From Poteriospumella lacustris (lineage: Eukaryota > Sar > Chrysophyceae > Chromulinales > Dinobryaceae): a stretch of DNA of 64,000 nucleotides. The translations under genes were made by a program, and so were the position numbers. Of this stretch, positions 22,910-35,066 are shown piece by piece. The notes beneath the pieces are model-generated. The model did no database searches, had not been told where the DNA came from, and saw only the letters and a list, made by a program, of their open reading frames with translations. Location of the stretch: NCBI GenBank assembly GCA_008000375.1, contig SMOI01000060.1:14457-78456 (forward strand). The letters are read 5' to 3'. Each line of letters starts with the position of its first letter. Positions within the stretch are counted from its first letter, which is position 1.

Positions 22910-25900
22910 ATGGAGCACTTAAAGCAAATTGAGGATGACTTGAACGCTATCAGTACGGAGGTGGGAAGGAAATATCCGGAGGTTGTGGAGGCGACTGCGT
23001 CCGCAATCAAGGCTCTTAAGGCAATTAGAGAAGCTTATATAGCTACTGTTGTTCGCGGTGCGAGCCATGGATCCGGTCAACAAGCGAATAAGTTCCAGCT
23101 TTCCTCGGATTTGACGTCGCCTTATATCATTATCTGCAACTACAACGATTGCAGTCCGAAGCAGCTACTTATGGCACTTAATGGGCTTCAGCTTTTGCTG
23201 AAACATGACTTAGTCCCCGTCACGGATTATCAGAACGTTCTGCGTGTCTTGCTAATTCAGGCTCCTTTATCGAACAAAAATGAGAGCTCTCTGAAGATTC
23301 TTCAGCTCATACTGCAAATTGCCACATCATTCCTTCAAAATCGAGACCACATCGTACATGTGAACGAAAATATAATCGGGAACCTCCTCAATATATCTTT
23401 GCTGTTTGCCGATGCAAAATACGCCCCTTCGATTCTGTCGGCGGCTCAAGGAACCGCAAAGCAGATTGTGGGACTAATCGTGGATCTCCCCAATTTATTG
23501 CCTGCCGGTAATGATTATAGTGATGAATTGAGCACGAAAGCTGTCAATAGCTTCCGATTCGTTTTGAAAGAGATGCTGCTCTTGATGAATGATAGCGGAT
23601 CTTTGAGTACAAAGTTATCAAACATTCCACCAACGTTTGCAGTGGAATGCATTTTCGAGTTAATTCGTGGATGGACAACTGTGGTCGTTCATATTCCTGA
23701 ATTGAAGGCTTTTATGGTGGATTCGTGTCAAAGAATGCTTCTGCCTAAAGTTCATTCTTTGCAACTCGATTACGTGATGATCGCCACTCGAAATGGTTCC
23801 GTCGTGGCAAACAACTCGATCTTCAACTTTTGCCGCATATTGCGATTGCTTGTGCTGAAGGTCGATGTTAGTCCAGAATTTATTGAGTCCCTTGTTGAGT
23901 CTACTTTTCTTGCCCTTCAACCGTGCGGAGTCGATCAAATTCCCTCCATCCACCGACAAAAGTCGAACGATGAAAAACCTGACGACTCGTCACTCCTTTC
24001 GAAGTTTTTCCCCATCGCTGCAGTTACGTCGCAAGTAATTGGGAAGGCGTCCTCTGCATTTTCTTCATCATCAGTGCCGAGTGTCTTGAGACCATTGCTA
24101 TCGGAGGATTCCTCTTTGGTTCATTTGTTTTCAAGGAATCCGGGCAGCGCTGATGAAACAACATTCAGATTCGTCAGTTCCCATTGTGTTGCTTGCTGCA
24201 TGGACCTCCTCTTCGCCTCGCTCCATTCCACTCTATATTCGGTGGCTATCGATGAAGTTCAGTGGAGAACGACATTCAATATCGTTACGAAGCTGGTCGT
24301 CGCGTCCACAGAGTTTATTTCTCTCGTTCTCAACGACCCCAAGCTACAACGGTAAGGATGCCTTCGATCAATGGCGCATTGCTAATAACTCACCCAGAAG
24401 TTTGCTTAGGAGCCTATCGACGAAGTTCAACGCCTCCGGTGTTCTTTCTTCATGGAAACAGCAGTATGAATCTGGTCTTCACTTGGACCCAGTCGAAGTG
24501 CTGCATTCGACTTTGGCGAATGCATCCCTGGGGATGCGAATCCAAGAAACCCTTGCTCATTCCATTTTATCCTTGAGAGTACGTTATTCAAACGTCAATA
24601 CCAATCGACGATGTGCTGACTATTTCTTTGTGGCAGGTTGCGATCAACGTCCTCCTGAAGCTCATGCTACAACTCTCCCAATTCTCAAAGGCAAAAACTG
24701 AGAGAAGGAAGGCAGCGAGACTTCTAATGCTGCCATCCGTTCAGAAAAATGGGATCAGCGCATATGTTAACGATTTACTCATTCGCCAATCGGTGCCTGA
24801 GCTCTGGAAAGCTGTTCAATCGTTCTTAGACATGGCGAAGGACGGCGTGCTTGAGTCATTCCATCAAGTGACTCTCCTTTGCTCCAATCGCGCATTAACG
24901 GAAGAAGTTGGCTATGCTATGATGGATGTAAGCTTTTGTGTGATTCTTCGTTGCAGCCTGGGTCGTTACTCTTCCTTCCACGACGTATAGTTGGCCTTGT
25001 CGTTCTGCCTGTTAGATGACTCCAGGTCCCTGGGGATCATTTTGACCACTATCTGTCGCCATACGGTGAGTCCTCTTTGTCCAACTTGTCCTGCACCGCG
25101 CCTTAATGATTTTCCATTTATCTGATCGTAGATATCTGTTTGGCACGGAGGAGAACTAGGCTTGTTGAGCCGCAAATCCGAAGATCACGATTCTCGAAGG
25201 CCGGAAGTGAACTCGTTTCTCCTTGGACTGTTGATGCAGCTTCTATTGGTCGGTGGAGACTATTGTTCGGACTGGGACTGTGTTGCAGACTGTTTGAGTC
25301 AATCCAGTTGCATCTTGCACAACCCAGACAGTGTCGACAAGGGGCTGTCGACAACTATGGAAAGCATCGTCGACGTCACCAAATTTCTCACCGAAGAGAA
25401 TTTGGTGAAGTTTCTGACCTCCTTCGTATCTCTCTCAACATCGGAAATCGAATCGCTTCATTCCCACCAAGAATCATTCGACGCCTTCATTGCTGCTGAT
25501 ATTCAGGCGCTTCTCAAGGAGAGCATATCCAGTGACAAGTTTATGAATGCTAGCACGTGGGGTGCCCCATCCAGCTTTGCCTTGTCCGTCGTTGTCAGCA
25601 CTGCGAAATTAAATTCCTTGAGAATATCGAGTGTTTGGCAAATGGTCACGTCACACATTCGCCTCGTCGCGTCGTCAAAGGTAAGCCTTCACCATCTTGA
25701 TTGTGTCGAGGCGCTACTCACGCCAACATCGTGTGGTAGTTTATTGCGTTGAGAAAGCTGGCGGTTGTTGCTTTGTTTGACATCTTGGCCACGACTATTC
25801 ATGCTTCTGGAGAGTCCCAAAGCATGGACTCGGTTTTAAGTTTGTCAGAAAATGTTGACAGCATCTACGAGCGCAGCGATGTGTCGTTGCTCAATTTCAT

Positions 25901-28900
25901 GCATTCGACCGTGACTTCGTCTGTCAGTCTTTCTTCCAGGTAAATACCGGCGCCCAACCCGCGCTCCTTGATGTGCATCCCTCGAAGCTGATCGTGTCTT
26001 GACATAGAACTATCCCGTTTGGTTCACCCTCGTTGTCTCAACGCGACTTGATGGGATCTCTCGTCTCCCTCATCGGACTGGAGGCCACCGACGTACGGAA
26101 ATGCGTTTTGGAAGGAATGCACTACTTTCTGCTTCATTACGGACAGCTGCTCACCGTCGATGAGGTTGGTGGGTGGGAAAATATTCTTGGAATTCTTGCA
26201 GTTGTCCCCACTTCGTTAGGAAACCCCAAGGACATCGGTAGTGACAGCGACGCGTCTGTCGTTCGACCTTGGTCTCATGAATGCCTGCTCTCATCGTTTG
26301 CAACCGTGAAAATGGCTTGTGAGGAATTCTTGGAAGTTCTATGCACAGACGAGAAGGCCATTACCGCTGCCATCAAGCTTCTACAAGCATACGCCGCACA
26401 GCAAGCAGATGTGAACGTTTCTCTCACCGCTGTCGAAACGATGTGGAAAATATCGGGTTTGTCGACCAACAAGGCACCAGGTTCTCATCAAGTCATCAAT
26501 GTGGACCTACTTTTCGAGTCGTTGACGTCTCTGATGGACGATCAACGCGCCGATGTTCGTCACTGTGCTCTGAACACCCTATTTATGGCGTTTTCAGCAA
26601 ACGCTGAGTGCTCGAATTCGTCGTTGCTTAGCACTTTCCAAGTCCACCTATTCCCACTGCTGGATACACTACACGCGAAGCTACATGCGACGAATAGGTA
26701 AGAATCTACGCTGTTCTTTCGTCCTGTTCAATGTCAATAACAGTCGTTCTTGCTCTCAATAGCGAGACAAGTGCACCGAAAGGGAGAGGTTACAATCAGC
26801 AAGATACTTTGCGAAAGCAATGGCTTGAAACACTTACTCTTGTGCACCGAGGGCTATTGAAAAGCATCCGAAGTTTCATTAAATTTCAAGATTCTCGTCC
26901 GTTGTTTGATGAAACGCTACCGAGGATTGTATCGGTGGTTGTTCGTGGTGCCGCTATTGATTGCGACGATCAAGAGCCATTGGTTTCTTGCCTCGATTTT
27001 CTCTTTGGTGTTCTCGGTGTTACCCTGGAGTGTGGCGCTCCTCAGTCAACATCGGTTGCTGAAATGGTTCTCAATGGAATTAAGGTTTGTTCGTATAATC
27101 GATGCGGTGGAAATCGCGACGTTGCATCCCGCGTCAGCAATTACATCGTCAAGTTGCTCTCAGAAGAGAAAGCCGGTCCATTACTTCCTCGTGGCGTGCA
27201 GAAGAAGTGTTTCGAGGTGATACTGTGCCTGTTTCACGCGATTACTGGAAGCGATGCCTCGCCTCTTCGAAGGACCACCCGATCTACGATGCCAGTTGAA
27301 GACGATGCGTATCTCCGTCGCGTTATTCTTCCATTGTTGTCCTCGCTTCGGTCTCGAGCTGATTTGGCGGAATTCGTTGAGCATGTCGTATCGTTGGTAT
27401 TGTGGCACGATCAGCCCCGCCTCTTTGCCGTGAATGGTATTGAGCTCACCATTCGCTGCATCAGCCCCACCTTAAAGGCTGAACTGCAGGGCTTCTCCAC
27501 CGGATTGCCCAACGGTTCATTCGCAGTTCAACACCGGAGACATCTCGTGCAATACGGGAAAGCCTGCGCGATGAGTCTTTGCAACTTGCCTTGGCACTTG
27601 GACAGCAGCGGTGCTCACTTCTTTGGTGATTTTGTTCTTCCACAAGTTCTGCTGCCCAGAGAATTCTGCGTCTCCGTGGGCCTGGACGTGGTAAACTTCC
27701 CGCCAGTGGAAGATGAGATGAGCCTTTGGACGTGTCATGGATCTCCTTTCCTTGATAACGGAGTTTGCCTTGCGAACATAGTCAAAAGTTTGAAAGAAGA
27801 ACCTTCAGAAAGCTCCCAAGAGTTGACCGTCTTGCTATCATCGATCGTCACCTGTAGCTTGTGTCCATGGCGACAGCCATTTCACGGGGAGCCGATCCTG
27901 TCAGTGTCGGAGTGGAAGCCTTTGCTTTCCGTCTCTGATGTTCTCGAATCAGTTCGAGAAGCACCATGGTAAGGGATTGTATTGTTCATTGTGCGATACA
28001 GCAGCGGATAAACATCGACATGTCTGTTGTTGCAGCTTCGAAAAGGTGCACCGGGCCGTGATCGTCAGCATTTTGCATGGCCTGCTGGTTTTCGAAACGG
28101 AGAACCCCGACCGAATCCATCCGTTTGCCGAGGCCTCATTGTCTCATTCCCTGCATGGCTACGTCGACTTCGTCTCAAAGATGAGCAGCCCAACTTTCTC
28201 GTAAGCGTTGACATCTTCTCGTAGCTGCCATTGGTAATCGTAATCGGGAAATGTATGGTTTTCATAGGACTTACCGGGCCTCCCATTTGATATTGCGGCA
28301 ATTGCTTAACGCAGTTTACAAGCAAGCGAAAGAAAAACACTCCTTTCGCTTCCCATTTCTCGCACAGAATGCCATGTTATACATCGCTGCTGTCCAAAAG
28401 ATTTCCTTGGAACAACTTTCATCTCCGGGGGAGAGCGAAGCGTTCTTTTGGGAAAAAGCGGGATTGGTGTGCGAGGAGTCGGGGCCACTCACTTTCGACG
28501 GATTGCACGAACTTGCATTGTCACAACAGCTCACAAGCGCCGCCAATTCGGACACCGACGCCGCTGCGACTGCATCGGTTGGTTATGTGGGAGCTTCATT
28601 GGTTCAATTTTACGCCCAATTCCTGAAGCTCTTGGCGATTCTCGACGAATGTCCTCTGAAGGAGCTTATCGTCACCCAATTGATGTGAGTTCACAGAAGC
28701 TGCCAACTCCTCTGCTGGTTCGCCTTTCCTCATCGTTTGTTGTACATATAGGTCGCTAAACGTTCCGGCTCTGATGCAACGGCAAAAGGAATTGGAAGCC
28801 ACTGTGAATACTCTGAAAGAGCAAATTGATCGCCTGAAAAGAGATGTAAGTGTTTTGTTGGATGTAGAATGTCACCCAGTATTTTGTACTTTATCTGAGA

Positions 28901-28954
28901 GTGCTGTGATTTTAGGTTCAAAACAATGCAGTTCTTTCAACTTTTCCATTTTAG
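22910..28954 (+). CDS. MON2: MON2, Sec7-related Golgi/endosome trafficking scaffold
   Basis: Twelve exons: 22910-24351, 24398-24578, 24637-24927, 24991-25065, 25132-25680, 25740-25939, 26008-26697, 26763-27968, 28036-28200, 28268-28684, 28752-28845, 28916-28954. All junctions are GT-AG and the sum is exactly 1782 codons plus stop, close to MON2 of yeast and man. The N-terminus (LKQIEDDLNAISTEVGRKYPEV) matches the DCB-type region shared with the large Arf-GEFs; no Sec7 catalytic domain is present, as expected for MON2. The body is HEAT-like alpha-helical repeats and the C-terminus a short coiled coil. MON2 acts with the Dop1 and Neo1 flippase system in endosome-to-Golgi transport. The last junction (gtaagt at 28846) is preferred over read-through to a stop at 28972. 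Confidence 0.85.
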
Positions 28955-30911
28955 TCGAAAGGATACAGACATAGCGTAGCGATATGCAAGACGTAGATGG
29001 ATTCTTGTGAGGTTCGAGCCGGGGACTAACGAGCCCCGCTTATACATGTTCTTCGCAGCTTTGAAACCTTCAGTAACCGCCCAACTCAACGCATAGCCAA
29101 TTTATCATCATGAACAACAACTTGGATGTGGATGCCTTGCAAATAGCAGCACAGTCAACGATCCAACCCCAAAGGGGCTTCTGTAGCACTCCGATAATGA
29201 GTTTGTTAATAAGCGCCTACTTGGCTCAAAAAGACAAATAGAGTATCCAAGAAGGCCAAACGCCTCGTAAGCAAAAATATACTCCAGCTGGACAAGGAAG
29301 GTGGAGTTTGATGTTGACAACCTCGACAGCGCAAAAAGGTTAAAAAGGTGGTCTACCCCTACAGTGCAGCCCATTCGGGCATTTGTTAGACGACTGCAAG
29401 GACGACTTTTGAGTGTTCGCGCTCGTATGATCCTTTGTTTTGTTTAGCACGTCAACACATTTTTGTTCTGCGAGGGGTGTTGTCGTGTTCGGGCGGGTAC
29501 CTGCCGCAAGTACTTTTCTCCCTACCGCGACTCCTCGAGCACTTGTCAAAAGGAAAGCCAGCCACACATGCTAACTCTGCTCTGCAGCCCGTAAGTTGCG
29601 GCGATGTATCCTGTGTTGTCTGTCACTGACACTATTCATAACCTCTGTGTCCAAAGTGAGTATTTACGGCTTTCTGTTGCAAGCGTTCTTTGTGTTCATT
29701 GGTGCCTAAAGGTTCATAGTTCAAGCGTACATTTCCCGCCAGTACACGTGGCCTAGGGTTTCGTTTGGCAAAAGTTCAAACTCAAGTACTTTCGAAGCAT
29801 GGACGTGGATGTGTGCTGTCGTGGGCGACAAGCGAAACAGCTTTATCGCCTTCCTGGCTCCTTCTCTTTGTTCAACTGGTGTTTGCGATCATCACCCTTC
29901 CCAAATGGATTCACATGTCAGAAAACGTAAACCTCAATCATCAACCACATTGAGCAGCCAGCCCCCTTTGGGACAAATGAGCCACGCAAGTTAGCCAAAC
30001 AGCTCTTCTGTCGGGTCTTCTGTCTTCTGCCTTCTTTCATGCAGCCAAGTTGTTTGGCTTTCGTCATCATCAGCAGCGATAATCGCCTGATTGCCCATAT
30101 TCAGCCGCAAGTGCTGTTCTGGCAGTGGCTGCTGCGCTAGATGTCGTTGTCGCGCTCAACACAACAACACTTCCCTCCCGCCAAGGCCCGTGAACAACGT
30201 TGGGTAAATGAAGCTCTAACTGATCTAATCTCCTGTTGTTTTCCGCGGCCTACTACAACTCAATGCCCTCAACACGGTCATTTCCGCGGGACGTACTTTT
30301 ATCATGCGCAGGTCCATCGGTGCTCTTGTCAATGGCAGCTCAGACGGCATGCATGCATACACAAAACATAACTTTCCGCAGCCCCGACCGTGCTCAACAA
30401 CCGGGAACTGATACGCGATTGAAACCCAGATCCTTTGCAGACGTGATCAGTAGCAATCCGATTGCGCATCAGAGAACTTCCGGTTCCATACGACAACAGC
30501 GCTACTGAACCCTATCCATGTGACTGTCGAGGATCCACACATATGTAGGTGACACCGCGGGTGCGTTGGTATCTGTTTTTGATTTCTTGCAAACTGTTTG
30601 GCTTTTGCCATCTACTGTCGCAGCGCGATAGTCTGCTCAAATGCAACCGCAGGTGCTGTTGCTGTAGAAGTGACACACTGTGCTGCGATGAGGATGGAAA
30701 TAGGATGTAAGAGGTGGTGGGTGCATCCATCGTCTTTCATCTCTTACGCTGCGACTGCGACACCGCGACACCGAGTAGTCTCACTTCTCTTTCTTCGAGA
30801 TACAGTCCTCCCTCCCATCCCACACGAGCGCGCGACTGACGCTGCGACCGCGACGCCTTGTGAATGTCAGCAACATCCTGTCGGATCTCACCTTCTCACC
30901 AACTTACTCAG
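28955..30911. other. Gene-poor stretch
   Basis: Nearly 2 kb has no frame longer than about 100 codons and no family signal. It holds a small GC-rich hairpin (CGGGG/CCCCG near 29015-29036) and two loosely similar segments, each starting near TGTTTGGCTTT (about 30050 and 30595). Degraded transposon or spacer sequence is the likeliest content. Confidence 0.5.
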
Positions 30912-31172
30912 GATCCGATAATAATATATGCATCACCAGAATCCGGGTTGCCCCGCATTGGTTTCCATCTAAAATAAGTACACCCCTTCCAGGAAGTCGG
31001 GGATTGATGAATGTATCAGCTCTAGAGTAACTACGGTTATCCAAGTAGCAAGGACCATCAAAGAAACATAATGAGCCATTCGCAGTTTCACGTTTTTATA
31101 TTTGCTTATACTTAGACACGCGTGGCTTTATCCTTGAGACAAGCGTATGCTACTGGTAGAATCAACCAGGTT
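30912..31172 (-). rRNA. 5' fragment of an 18S rRNA gene (probable pseudogene)
   Basis: Read on the minus strand from 31172, the sequence starts AACCTGGTTGATTCTACCAG and goes on through the universal GCTTGTCTCAAGGAT, TAAGTATAAGC, GTGAAACTGCGAATGGCTCA, ACTTGGATAACCGTAGT, TCTAGAGCTGATACAT and AACCAATGCGGGGCAACC blocks of the 18S 5' domain. After about 261 nt the similarity stops. Several near-invariant positions differ from the eukaryotic consensus (GATCCTGCCAG reads GATTCTACCAG; AAAGATTAAGCC reads AAGGATAAAGCC; CATGCATG reads CACGCGTG), while the terminal CTGG/CCAG stem is kept. No 5.8S or 28S sequence is adjacent. It is most likely a dispersed rDNA fragment; a functional split-rRNA piece is a remote alternative. 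Confidence 0.85.
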
Positions 31173-31232
31173 GCTATCTTAGTAGACGTGTCTAAAAGTC
31201 CACAGAAGCACTGTTTGGACCCATAGAAGCAC

Positions 31233-31531
31233 GAAAACCCGGTCATCCAAACGGACAGTCCATAGCAGTCATTCGTGTTACTTTGCTTTATACTAATACT
31301 ACTGTCACTACTGACATTTCTATCTCTGCTCGAAGAGATCCTTGGCCACTCACTGTCTCTGCGTTCTAAGTACTTCTACCCCACTTCGAAAGCAATCAAC
31401 CCTTTCCATTTTTACTGACGAAGAAATCTACATGGACGTTTGGTTTTGGCAAGATGCGTCGTTATGGACGACGGTCATGGATGAAGAGGTTTTCTCAATG
31501 CTAGTGAGGAGGTTTGGATGACCGGGTTTTC
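31233..31531. mobile_element. Short element bounded by 20-bp perfect inverted repeats
   Basis: Bases 31233-31252 and 31512-31531 are exact reverse complements (gaaaacccggtcatccaaac). The enclosed 299 bp has no ORF. Size and structure suggest a MITE-type element, but no target-site duplication is evident in the immediate flanks. Confidence 0.5.
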
Positions 31532-31905
31532 TACGTAATCATCGGCTGTCACACTCACGTCTCGGCAGTACATGTGTTGTACACACAAATATATATGATC
31601 CCCCACGTGACCAACCACAGAGCGCTAGTGTTGCCTGCGGGTGTACAAAAACTCGTTGTCGTACACGTCCGGGTGGATGGTGGTCACGTGCGGCTGCATG
31701 CGTGCTCGTGCGCGCGACTGATCATGGTTGCTCTACATAATGTTTACAGGTTGCTATTCACTCAAACCATGGCCAAGCAAACGGCTGAACGTTTTTGCTG
31801 TTCAGATGCCTGCGCTATAAAGTTGTTTTTGCTTGTACGTTTCAGGATCAAAAATGTTGAGAGTTAATTACAAAATGCTGCGCTGTCCCGTGAGACAAGA
31901 CAAAT
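31532..31905. other. Non-coding stretch before the aconitase 3' end
   Basis: It contains two CACGTG hexamers (31609, 31686) and short frames only. No gene is supported. Confidence 0.4.
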
Positions 31906-34788
31906 TTACTTCTTCTGAGCTTGAAGGCGGCTCACTTCTTTTTGCAGAATGGTAGAATACTCAGATCCCAAGTCAACCTTATTGGCGACGTCAGCGTATT
32001 CAGGAAGTTGGTCGAAGTTCATGTAGCGGAAAGTATCCTTGGCAGTCGCTTGGATCTTGTCAGCGTACTTCTGGTATTCGTCAACAGTTGGCAGGCGTCC
32101 CTCAATAGCCGCCACAGCCGCGAGCTCAGCGGAAGCCAAGAACACATTGGCGCCCTTGCCCAAACGGTTAGGGAAGTTTCTGGTGGAAGTGGAAACGACA
32201 GTCGTCTTGTCTCCAACACGGGCCTGGTTACCCATGCAGAGAGAGCATCCGGGCATTTCCGTGCGGGCACCAACCTTGCCGTAGGTGGAGTAGTAACCCT
32301 CAGCGACCAACTGCATTTGGTCCATTCTAGTAGGAGGAGCAACCCAAAGTCTGGTGGGCAATTGGCCCTCGAACTTGGACAAAAGCTTGCCAGCAGCTGA
32401 AGAGGTAAGAATAAATGATGAGATACGATGTCAACAGTAAGGCGAACAAAAACTGAATATACCTCTGAAGTGACCAATGTTGGTCATGCAGGAGCCAATG
32501 AAAACCTCGTCAATCTTTTGGCCGGCAACTTCGGACAAGAGCTTGGCATCATCAGGATCGTTGGGGGCGCACAAGATGGGCTCCTTCAATTCGTTCAAGT
32601 TGATGTGAATCTCAGCAGCATACTTGGCATCCTTGTCAGCCTTCAACTGTTGGGGGTTTTGCATCCAGGCCTCCATCTTGGCGATACGGCGGACCAGAGT
32701 GCGCTTGTCACCGTAACCCTCGCTGATCATCCACTTCAACAAAGTGATGTTGGAGCGGAGGTACTCAACAATGGGCTCAGGGTTGAGGTCGATCGTGCAA
32801 CCAGCAGCAGAGCGCTCAGCAGAAGCATCCGACAACTCGAACGCTTGCTCGCAGGTCAAATTAGGAAGACCTTCGATCTCCAAAATTCTTCCACTGAAGA
32901 TGTTCTTCTTGTTGCGCTTCTCAACAGTCAGGTGACCCTCCTTGATAGCGTAGTAGGGGATGGCGTGGACAAGATCACGGAGGGTGATGCCAGGCTGCAT
33001 CTCACCACTGAAACGAACCAAAACAGACTCGGGCATATCAAGAGGCATGATACCAGTTGCGGCAGCGAAAGCCACCAAACCAGAGCCGGCAGGGAAAGAG
33101 ATACCGATGGGGAATCTGGTGTGTGAGTCACCTCCAGTACCAACGGAATCAGGAAGAAGCATTCTGTTCAACCAACTGTGAATGATTCCGTCACCAGGGC
33201 GAAGGGAAACACCACCGCGGTTGCGGATGAAGTCAGGCAAAGTGTGGTGCGTGACAACATCGACAGGCTTAGGGTAGGCAGCAGTGTGGCAGAAAGACTG
33301 CATAACCAAATCAGCACTGAAGCCAAGGCATGCCAAGTCCTTCAACTCATCACGGGTCATAGGACCGGTCGTATCCTGAGAGCCGACAGTGGTCATGGCA
33401 GGCTCGCAGTACTCTCCGGGCAAAACGCCCTTGCCTTCAGGAAGGTGGCAAGCTCGGCCAACAATCTTTTGGGCCAAAGTGTAGCCCTTAACCTGCGGAA
33501 CATCGGAAACCAAAGAGCGGAAGGCCTTGCTGGGCTCAAGACCCAAAGAAGCACGGGCCTTGGCGGTCAAACTCTTACCAATGATAAGAGGAATTCTGCC
33601 ACCGGCGCGGACCTCGTCGAGCATGACATCAGTCTTGAGGGAGAAGTTGGTCAAAACCTTGTCAGTGCCGTGGGCCTTGACGACACCATCGTAAGGGAAA
33701 ATGTCGATGACATCACCGGTGTGCAAGTTATCAACAGGCATCTCCAAAGGAAGGGCACCGGAATCCTGCATGGTGTTGAAGAAGATGGGGGCAATCTTGT
33801 TACCGATGCAAACTCCACCACCGCGCTTGTTAGGAACATTAGGGATGTCGGTACCGAAGAACCACAAAATGCTGTTGGTGGCACTCTTTCTGCTGGATCC
33901 AGTACCCACAACATCACCGACGTACGCCAAAGGGAAACCCTTCTTCTTCAATTCGTCGTAAGTGGAGACAGGGCCGACAGAGCCTTCGACATCAGCCTTC
34001 ACACCATCACGGGAGTTCTTCAACATGGCAAGAGCATGGAGAGGAATATCAGGGCGACTCCAAGCATCCTGAGCAGGAGAAAGATCATCAGTGTTCGTCT
34101 CACCAGGAACCTTGAAGACAGTCACAGTGATCTTCTTGGGGACCTCGGGCTTGGAAGTGAACCACTCGGCATTGGCCCACGACTTCAAAACTCTTTCAGC
34201 GTTCTTGTTGCCAGCCTTCGCCTTCGACTCAACATCATGGAAAGCATCGAACATCAAGGTCGTCTGAGAGAGACCATCGGCAGCCTTTCCTCCAAGAACG
34301 GGGTGGTCCAAAAGCTCAACCAAGGTACCAATGTTGTAACCACCCTGCATGGTGGACAGCAACTCGGTGGCAAGAGTTGGGGACACAATAGGAGAAGTGG
34401 CTTCACCCTTAGCAACAGCAGCCAAAAAGGCAGCCTTGACGTAGGCAGCCTCATCGACACCAGGAGGGATTCTGTTGGCAAGAAGATCAAGCAAAAAGCT
34501 CTCTTCGCCAGCAGGAGGGCTCTTCAACAGAGACACAAGGTTGTTCACCGCAGCAGCATCCAAAGGCTTGGGGGCAACACCTTGTTGAAGGCGCTCCTGA
34601 GCAGCGGAATCGTAGTGCTTCTTGAAGTCAGACGCAAATCTGACAGTGGCAGAGAACGGCGCAGCGATGCTACGAGCGGCCAACACAGTTGGAACTGCGC
34701 GGAATCTTGCAGCTGCTGCCACACTGGAACCAGCTCTGCAAATAGCAGGGCGAGAACGAATAATTCTTGCAGCAAAGTTTCTCAACAT
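31906..34788 (-). CDS. acnB: Aconitate hydratase B (AcnB type), mitochondrially targeted
   Basis: Two exons (34788-32463, 32396-31906) give 938 aa. The start at 34788 yields [20 protein letters not shown], an Arg/Ala/Ser-rich mitochondrial presequence; an in-frame ATG at 34869 would add 27 residues without improving it. The body is aconitase B, not the mitochondrial aconitase/IRP type: an N-terminal HEAT-like domain, then the swivel domain, then domains 1-3. The [4Fe-4S] cysteines are present as GSCMTN (C767) and CSLC (C826, C829), with the 59- and 3-residue spacing known from E. coli AcnB. It interconverts citrate and isocitrate, and bacterial AcnB can also act on 2-methylisocitrate, which would link it with propionyl-CoA metabolism (inference). 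Most eukaryotes use the other aconitase class, so horizontal or organellar origin is likely. Confidence 0.93.
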
Positions 34789-35066
34789 TATTTCCTCACA
34801 GTATGTGTTGAAATGTGGTGCCTGGGGGTGCGGATTCGGAACAGCGAAAAGCGACGCGTCGCGCGCCATTTTTGTGGAGATTCAGGGTGGTTTTGAAGGA
34901 AGTGCTGAACTTTCACTAGTACCTAACTATTCACAATACACTAATATATGAGCCGAAACGATTACAATATTTGGCTGGAGGTAGCAATGTACAGATATTC
35001 CGTTGGATTAGAGACATAAAGCTCTATGGAACAAGAAACCATGAACATTGGCACCAGGACGTGCAC
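34789..35066. promoter_or_regulatory. Aconitase promoter region
   Basis: This short region lies between the aconitase start and the stop of the Sds3-like gene, both on the minus strand. No distinct motif was identified. Confidence 0.3.

Noticed and set aside
28846-28972. Read-through end of MON2 to the stop near 28972
   Set aside because: A consensus gtaagt donor and tttag acceptor give a compact final exon; the read-through peptide looks non-coding.
29005-29040. Possible tRNA T-arm (ggttcgagcc)
   Set aside because: The flanking bases do not form a 5-bp T stem and no acceptor, D or anticodon arms could be built; only a small GGGG/CCCC hairpin is present.
33178-34896. 572-codon plus-strand ORF opposite aconitase B
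   Set aside because: Same reason: exact antisense of a clear enzyme gene, no homology signal.
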